This document shows positions 58,206-64,000 of a stretch of DNA of 64,000 bases, piece by piece. This DNA comes from Simmondsia chinensis. Its lineage: Eukaryota; Streptophyta; Magnoliopsida; Caryophyllales; Simmondsiaceae. Each line of letters begins with the position of its first letter. Position 1 is the first letter of the stretch. Both the position numbers and the translations under genes were made by a program. The DNA lies in contig JAGTTD010000012.1 in NCBI GenBank assembly GCA_018398585.1, forward strand, positions 17,803,036 to 17,867,035. The letters are read 5' to 3'. The notes under the pieces are model-generated. The model searched no databases and was not told the DNA's origin. It saw only the letters and a list, made by a program, of their open reading frames with translations.

Positions 58206-60029
58206 AATCCCCCACATGATTCAATTTGAGAAGATAAAAAGAAAGGATTACTGAATAGGAGAGATCACACTTGACAATACCCAAATCTTTTGTACTAGAA
58301 TCAATACCTAGTAAAGTATGCATGTCCTACAACCACGCAGATGAACAGAGTCTTGAACTTGAGAGTTAGTATGAGGAGCACATACACCCTTCATACGATC
58401 TCGAGATTAAAGCATATTCTGCAAACAAGACATACGAGGTCCCTTAAGAAACAATCCAATACTTGGGTACTCGGGAACATTCACGAGAGTAAATCATGCT
58501 CTCGACAAAGGGTGATTACAAATATACAACCACCAGATTCTAGTAGGTAAGTCCATTAAGTATGTTGCCCCACACCACCATATGAGGCTATGGACTTCAC
58601 TAAGACCATTGAGCTCATCCTCAATTTCATGACACTAACATCATATATATAAGCCACATAAATCAGCCCCACACCACCATTGACTTCGAGAATCACTCTT
58701 GTGACGAGTATCCATCAAGATTAGGACAAATGGGCTTAAACTCCACTCCCTTTGTTGTGTCATATCGTCTTCTTAAAAGGCCTCTAGAATTAAGATCTCC
58801 TTATTAAAAGGCCTTAAGACACAAGTCGCCTTCTAAAAAGGCCTTTAGACAAAAAATCTGCCAAGTTATCTCACTCCTTAATGTCTCAAATGAGACCACA
58901 TCATTATCAATCGTCTCAAGACAACACATGTAAGGCGAATATGCCTGATGCTTGCCAAAACCCATCAGGTTTACAGTGTCCACGCTATCCTTCACCGGAC
59001 TATGAGTCAAGATAGGAATAACAAGCTCAACCTTCATAAATTGGCCAATGCCAACATCATTCAAAATTTCTCTTACTCCACACAATGAGGATCTCCAACA
59101 AGATATTAATCAACCGACTCCATAGCCGACCAACTCAACAACAATGAATACAATACAATGATGGAGCACACATCAATCACGTTGAATTAAATCACATCTC
59201 CACCTCCAATAGGCACATCATACTTATATCGTATACAAAGTTGGCAAATAGTTACATACTGCAAAATGTCAATTTCACATACTATCAGAGTGAGAATATT
59301 ATCATCAAAACTCAACTAGATCAAAAACAGTTACTTTACAAAAAACCACAATCCACAAAATGCCCTTCAAAAATTCAAAATAATATAAGGCATTCCACAC
59401 AATCACCAGCTTTCAAGCCCAGGTGCTAGCATCGTCGCGCTTCCCACACCGACATCGAACAGGCACCAAACGCATATTCAAAATAGTATTCACCACAATC
59501 AATTCACATAAGCTAGTAATAACTAGCAATATCGATGGAATTACAGCAATCACAAATGGTTATGGTCATACAACAGAATAGCACATGCTCTTTGGTGGAC
59601 ACAACCCCCACAATGAAATGTCTTCCATCACATTCCTAAGTCATTCAACTCGAAAATCTGACATTCCTAGAGCAATAAATTCAGACCCCCGAGGTCAATT
59701 CAACAATGCAGGTTTGTTTAGAAGATTTTATGACACGCCACCACTAGGAAGCATAAACACATTGCCACTAACAAAATAAATTTCATCATTATTAAATACC
59801 CAATTGCCATCAGGGTATCCCTCTAATACAGCAAGGAAGCTTATATAATGTAAAATCAAATCCATAATACCTCTACCTTAATAGTATGATTAGACGACTC
59901 TAGTGATGAGCACTCGAATTATGGGCATAACACTAAGTCTACAATGGCATATGCTATGTCAGGACGAGTGTGGTTCATCACAAACATAACGCGAGTAATT
60001 ATCTTACCGTATTCAACCTGTAAAATACT
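58206..60029. other. No gene recognised, probably retroelement interior
   Basis: Short frames on both strands, none recognised. At 58766-58850 a CTTnTTAAAAGGCCTnnAGA motif repeats about three times. The minus strand upstream of 58205 is probably the non-coding 3-prime interior of the element whose LTR lies at 57640-58205. Confidence 0.3.
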
Positions 60030-60682
60030 ATCATCTTTTTTTTCTCTTTAGGTGAACACCAGAGTCATGGAATCTTAATTGGTGTATCATTAAAATGACC
60101 AAACTTTCTAAATAGTTTCTCCATATGATGGGATTGACTATGAATCAAAGCCTTAGGTGTTCTAGTGACTTTCACACCAGGTATCACATTAGCTCTGACT
60201 AAGTCCTTCATATTAAAAAGTGTAACTAAGAAAAACTTTGTAGCATTCGCTACATTCACACTCGTGCCAAAAGTAAGCATATCATCAACATGATTAGTCT
60301 TCCATTCTCATGATATTTAGAATATACTCAAAGGTCACCACTAACAAATTCATGCCTGCCTAACATACTGTCAAATTTTTGATGCCACTGTATGGGCATT
60401 TGTTTAAGACCATACAAGGAATACAAGCTCATAAATTTGTTTCCCATTCCATGAACCTCGGACCCCTCGGGATGTTCCATGACATTCATTTAATGCTCTA
60501 TAGGATCATGGATAGAAGTAGGAGTTATCAAATCTCTAACACTGACTATCTTAGTGACGAATAAGCACAGAAATCAATATTCTTTAGCCACTAACCTTAC
60601 TTTACACTTGTCAATAGACCCGTTCATTCTCAATTTTTTTGTAAACACCCAGTTATACTTAATTGGTTTACATCCCGTAAGA
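60030..60682 (-). pseudogene. Copia RT fragment, minus strand (element K)
   Basis: On the minus strand it reads copia RT from GCKPIKYNWVF (about 60680) through LYSLYGLKQMPIQWHQKFD (about 60400) to DDMLTFGTSVNVANATKFF (60290) and SQSHHMEKLFRKFGHFNDTP (60130). Several stops and frame changes occur. Across the LINE insertion at 60683-61019 the same reading continues upstream in frame (DWVLVHLL at about 61055-61031), then is cut by element L. Confidence 0.82.
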
Positions 60683-61019
60683 TCTCACATAAACCTTAAT
60701 GAGGAGATGGCCTTAGATAGAGCTAAGTGGCAGTCCATAATAATAGTGGCCAACGTATTTGTTAAGAGAGGCTAGCACAACTATGCTAGTTCACAATGTC
60801 TCTAGGCTTTCATAGTCGTTATTGTAGTTGCATTATTGTTCCTTCTCTAGTACTAATTTATTTGACTTGATTTTGTAAATATTGTTTCATTTTTGCTTTT
60901 TTAAGTTGGAGGCCCTCGAAAACAGCCTCCCTTTAGGATACCATCTTATAGGAGTAAGGCTAAGTACATTCCGACCCTGCCTTAGTGAGAGCCTTTTAGG
61001 CACTGGCTTTGTCATTGTT
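60683..61019 (+). mobile_element. Short RTE-type LINE end inserted in copia K
   Basis: It starts in the last RT codons ([12 protein letters not shown], about 60700-60735), passes through about 170 bases of untranslated sequence, then the shared tail (GGAGGCCCTCGAAAACAGCC at about 60908; AGGCACTGGC at the end). ATCCCGTAAGA (60672-60682) and ATCCCATAAGA (61020-61030) are an 11-bp duplication with one difference. Removing the insertion and one copy restores the copia frame. Confidence 0.88.
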
Positions 61020-61055
61020 ATCCCATAAGAAGATGCACTAACACCCAATCATTAT

Positions 61056-61724
61056 TGTTAGGGTCTAGACAACTAAACTCAATTCAATTAACCACACAAC
61101 CCAACAATAATGACAGATATAATCACAAGGCACACTAAGATCGCCAAATATCAACGAGTAAAAATAGAGGCAACAAATGAACACCAAACATAATGTGGAA
61201 AACCCTCCAGGGTAGAGAGAAAAATCACAAGCAAACTGATAGCAAATCCACTATGAAAAATAGTGATTACAACGTTACGGTTTCAAAATGTTTGCCCTAA
61301 CTTGAAACCTACAAACAATTTGAGCAATACAAAGATTACCTCCCTACACTTGAGTATAATTGATTCTCACGATCAATTACTCCAAACAATGCCTAGAAAA
61401 CTCACTTCAAATTGCTCCAAGATCTAACCTGATCTTCACCAAAAAAATTTCGAAATTCCCATGCACTAAGCACTTGTCGTTGCTCTGTGTTGTTTTTGTT
61501 TGGTTTTTTCATCCTTGAAGGCTGCAACTCACATCCTCAAAATAAAACCACTTTGGGTATGCATATATATATTCCCAAAACAAAACCCTATAAGCTTATT
61601 TAAATGCGCCTAAAACACGTGCCTAAAATATGATATAAAACTCATTTTCATTTTCTGCTTGATTTCACCCAAAAATAACTTATAATTCATGGGTTGGACC
61701 ATAATACATATTATACACCTAATA
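61056..61724 (-). repeat. 3-prime LTR of copia element L
   Basis: On the minus strand it runs TATTAGGTGTATAATATG to GTCTAGACCCTAACA, 669 bp, with near-matching inverted termini. A polypurine tract CACTGGAGGGGGAGATT lies directly upstream (complement of 61725-61741). No 5-prime LTR was found in the window. Confidence 0.8.
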
Positions 61725-61727
61725 AAT

Positions 61728-62500
61728 CTCCCCCTCCAGTGTATAACAAGGAGAACTGTGCATCATGTTGATAACTAAACCCAGCCAACCTAGTGCACAA
61801 CTCCAACTTGCCACAAGGTACCACATTTTCAACATATCAGCCATGTTCTTGTCAGTGGGAATCTTCCTCAACATCACAAGCTTTTCCTCGATAACTAAAC
61901 CCAACCAATGATATCGCACATCAATGTGCTTTGAGCGGGTATGATACATGGAATTTTTACTCAAATCCATCGCACTCTAACTATCATACAATACCATATA
62001 TTCTTTTTGTTTCAGACCCAACTCTTAAATAAACCTCTTCATCCACAACATCTCCTTCCTTGCTTCAACAACAACAATATACTTAGCTTCAGTGGTGGAA
62101 TGAGCAACACACTTCTGTAACTTAGGCTATCAAGACATAGCTCTCCCTAAAAAGTGTTTAAATACACCAAAGTAGATTCCCTAGGCTATCAAGACATAGC
62201 TCTCCCTACAAAGTGTTTAAATACCCCAAAGTAGATTTCCTATTATAGAGATATCCCGCCATATCAAAATCAGTATACCCTTCAAGAATCGGTCCCAAGC
62301 CTCCAAAAGTCAAACACTATTTCGAAGTACCCTGCAAATATCTAAAAGATCCAATTCATTGCTTCCCAATAAACTTTCCCTAGATTCGAAACAAACCTGC
62401 TCACAACAACCGCAACATGAGCAATATCTCGTAGAGTACAAACCATAGCATACACTAAACAATTGACAACAGCAAGGTACAGCATAGCTGGCTGTCATGA
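61728..62500 (-). pseudogene. Copia RT end and RNase H of element L, minus strand
   Basis: From about 62500 the minus strand reads the end of RT (GCLMYAM-like, LRDIAHVAVVVSRF) and then RNase H (FDMAGYL at about 62255; TTEAKYIVVVEARKEM at about 62085; AMDLSKNSMYHTRSKHIDVRYHW at 61970-61900; DKNMADMLKMW). It holds stops and a 59-bp tandem duplication (62124-62182, 62183-62241). Upstream pol is missing beyond 62500. Confidence 0.85.
62124..62241. repeat. 59-bp tandem duplication in copia L
   Basis: AGGCTATCAAGACATAGCTC starts at 62124 and 62183. The copies differ at a handful of positions. Confidence 0.85.
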
Positions 62501-62509
62501 TCCTAGTAT

Positions 62510-63157
62510 ATTGGATGTATGGGGTTTAAGTACTAATAATCCATGGGTTGTAATAAAGTAGTATAAGTCTTTAGTTTTAGCTTAATTAGCACTTCATTTG
62601 GTTCATTTAGACATATTAGCCAATAGCTTAGGTGAAGGAGGGAAAGTCGGTTGTAGTTAACAGACTATATCTAGTTGGAAGGTTGAAAAACATATCTTCG
62701 AAAAGATTTTCCACTTAAAATTTTGTTACTTCAAATGGTTTCAGGAATTGGTTTCCACATAAATTTGTATTGGGTTAGCATTTGTACCACATTTGGTTGA
62801 GGTGAGGCTGAAAAGATTTTCTTTCCTAAAGGAAAAATGTATACCCTATCAGAAAACGCTTAAAATTTTGCTTTGAGGGGAGTGGGGAGCAAGCAATTTA
62901 AAGTGGAGTAGGGAGTAAGGACCAATTTTGAGTGGATTGGGGTGCAAGAACCAACTTCCAAGTTTTCCTATAAATTTGATAGTCTTTACTCAAAAAATAT
63001 GTGGATAATTACAACACCAATTCCTTTTCCACTCACTTCTCCTCATTCAAACTTGTTTGTTTGATTCAATAGTTGAGCCAATTGGGGCATATTCTAGTCC
63101 ATCTCTCTAAATTACACTACAAAGTTGAGCGCACCATGTTAGCCCTAGGAGTCGGAA
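62510..63157. other. LTR-like sequence, no gene seen
   Basis: It starts just after TGTCATGATCC (62494-62504), a possible gypsy-type LTR start. It shares GGGGCATATTCTAGTCnnTC near 63087 with the minus-strand LTR at 57640. I cannot define it as an element. Confidence 0.3.
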
Positions 63158-63460
63158 TGATGTAGCACAACTTGCTAATCAAAACACAACTCAATTTTTT
63201 ATTCATCAAAACTTGAAACTAATGAATTTCAAAGCTATATTTATAGAAAAGCTAAACCATATTGGATAATAAAAAGGATAAATATGAAATAAATTAAGAA
63301 ACTACTTCTCTAAATAAAAACAACCAATAATAACTAAAATATCCTATTGGCTAAAAATGTATATTCTAATCTAGTCCTATCAATACTAATTAATCTATCA
63401 AAATCTAATAAAAAACCAAATCTTCTATAATAAGTAATTCTCTTCTTCCATATTGCATCA
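63158..63460 (-). repeat. Candidate solo LTR, minus strand
   Basis: 303 bp, from TGATGTAGCACAAC to CCATATTGCATCA on the plus strand, so inverted termini TGATGnA/TnCATCA. On the minus strand TGATGCAATATGG resembles the LTR start at 31847. Flanks CGGAA and CGAAG are not a clear duplication. Confidence 0.5.
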
Positions 63461-64000
63461 CGAAGTGTCAGTTGATCCCGTTGTACCAGTACAGGGCATT
63501 AACGACTAAGGGCAGTGGTATCCAAGTTGCGGCTATTCTTCAATTTTATGTCTAACTTATTGTCTCTTGTTTTTCTAACTGACTAATTAGTCTTGTTAGA
63601 TTCTGGCGTGACATCGAGGTGCTCAAGTCAGTGGTGTTCCGCTTCGTGATGTTCGTGCTCGTAAGTGATACTACTTGAGTTTATGCTCAAACTCGAGGTT
63701 GACACTATGTGAAGTCAAGGTTCGGTCTGCACGAGATTTGTTTTGCTCGAGGTCACTTGATTTGGCCTTCTAGGTTCGATTCATCTATCTCAACCTCCCT
63801 TTTTGTATTACTTGAGTTTGATTTTTAATTACTCATCAGCCCATTTATTTGATTTTTGATTATTCATTAGCCCATTAGCCAACATACCCCTCTCTTCCGA
63901 TCAATGTCAACTTCTCCGCAGATAAGACATCTCCTCGAGATATTGTTCCTAATCATTATGCAGGGAATAACAAAAATTAGGCATAAGATGACTTCCACCA
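63461..64000. other. No gene seen
   Basis: Less AT-rich than its surroundings, with TCGAGG/CTCGAG words, but with no ORF above 60 codons and no feature I recognise. Confidence 0.3.

Noticed and set aside
62310..62498. Cys-rich secreted peptide
   Set aside because: It is an out-of-frame shadow of copia RT; the neighbouring frame gives the expected RT residues.

Overview
This is a repeat-rich nuclear window from a flowering plant, almost certainly a eudicot. The evidence is plant-type Ty3/gypsy and Ty1/copia LTR retrotransposons with tRNA-Met primer sites, RTE-type LINEs, SINEs with a GTTGTTG tail and plant 5S rRNA heads, MITE-like inverted-repeat elements, and one intron-containing gene for the chloroplast photosystem II assembly factor HCF136 (Ycf48). 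I cannot name the species.

Region 0.8-24.6 kb is a nested stack. An old plus-strand Ty3/gypsy element (A) was split twice. A copia element with 2.2-2.3 kb LTRs (B, 1668-10151) sits in its gag-protease part. A minus-strand gypsy element (C, 12108-22911) sits between its RNase H and integrase, with a perfect TCCTT target duplication. C was then split in its integrase by D (13093-18399, perfect CAATC duplication). D is a minus-strand LTR element with no polymerase; it carries an uninterrupted 536-codon ORF that I cannot assign to any family. This is the best candidate for something undescribed.

Region 25.4-30.1 kb is a further plus-strand gypsy element (E, perfect TAATT duplication). Its pol has deletions, two of which are filled with short copies of nearby sequence. 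At 31.3-32.5 kb a PDS5-like fragment lies just upstream of a polypurine tract and an LTR start. A decayed minus-strand copia element fills 34.6-37.2 kb.

From 41 to 57 kb the minus strand carries six exons of HCF136. The frame holds across every junction for 292 residues and a stop; exon 1 is not visible and probably lies beyond 64 kb or has been lost. The introns hold a solo LTR, SINEs, LINEs, inverted-repeat elements, a copia 3-prime end and an unrecognised repeat pair. From 57 to 64 kb there are more minus-strand copia pieces and LTR-like sequences.

The LINE and SINE copies form a set. Three LINE copies run from reverse-transcriptase C-terminus sequence into the same roughly 130-base 3-prime end as two SINEs with 5S rRNA heads, and a fourth has the same layout. 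Target duplications of 11-21 bp bound several copies, so the LINE is the likely source of the enzyme that moves the SINEs.
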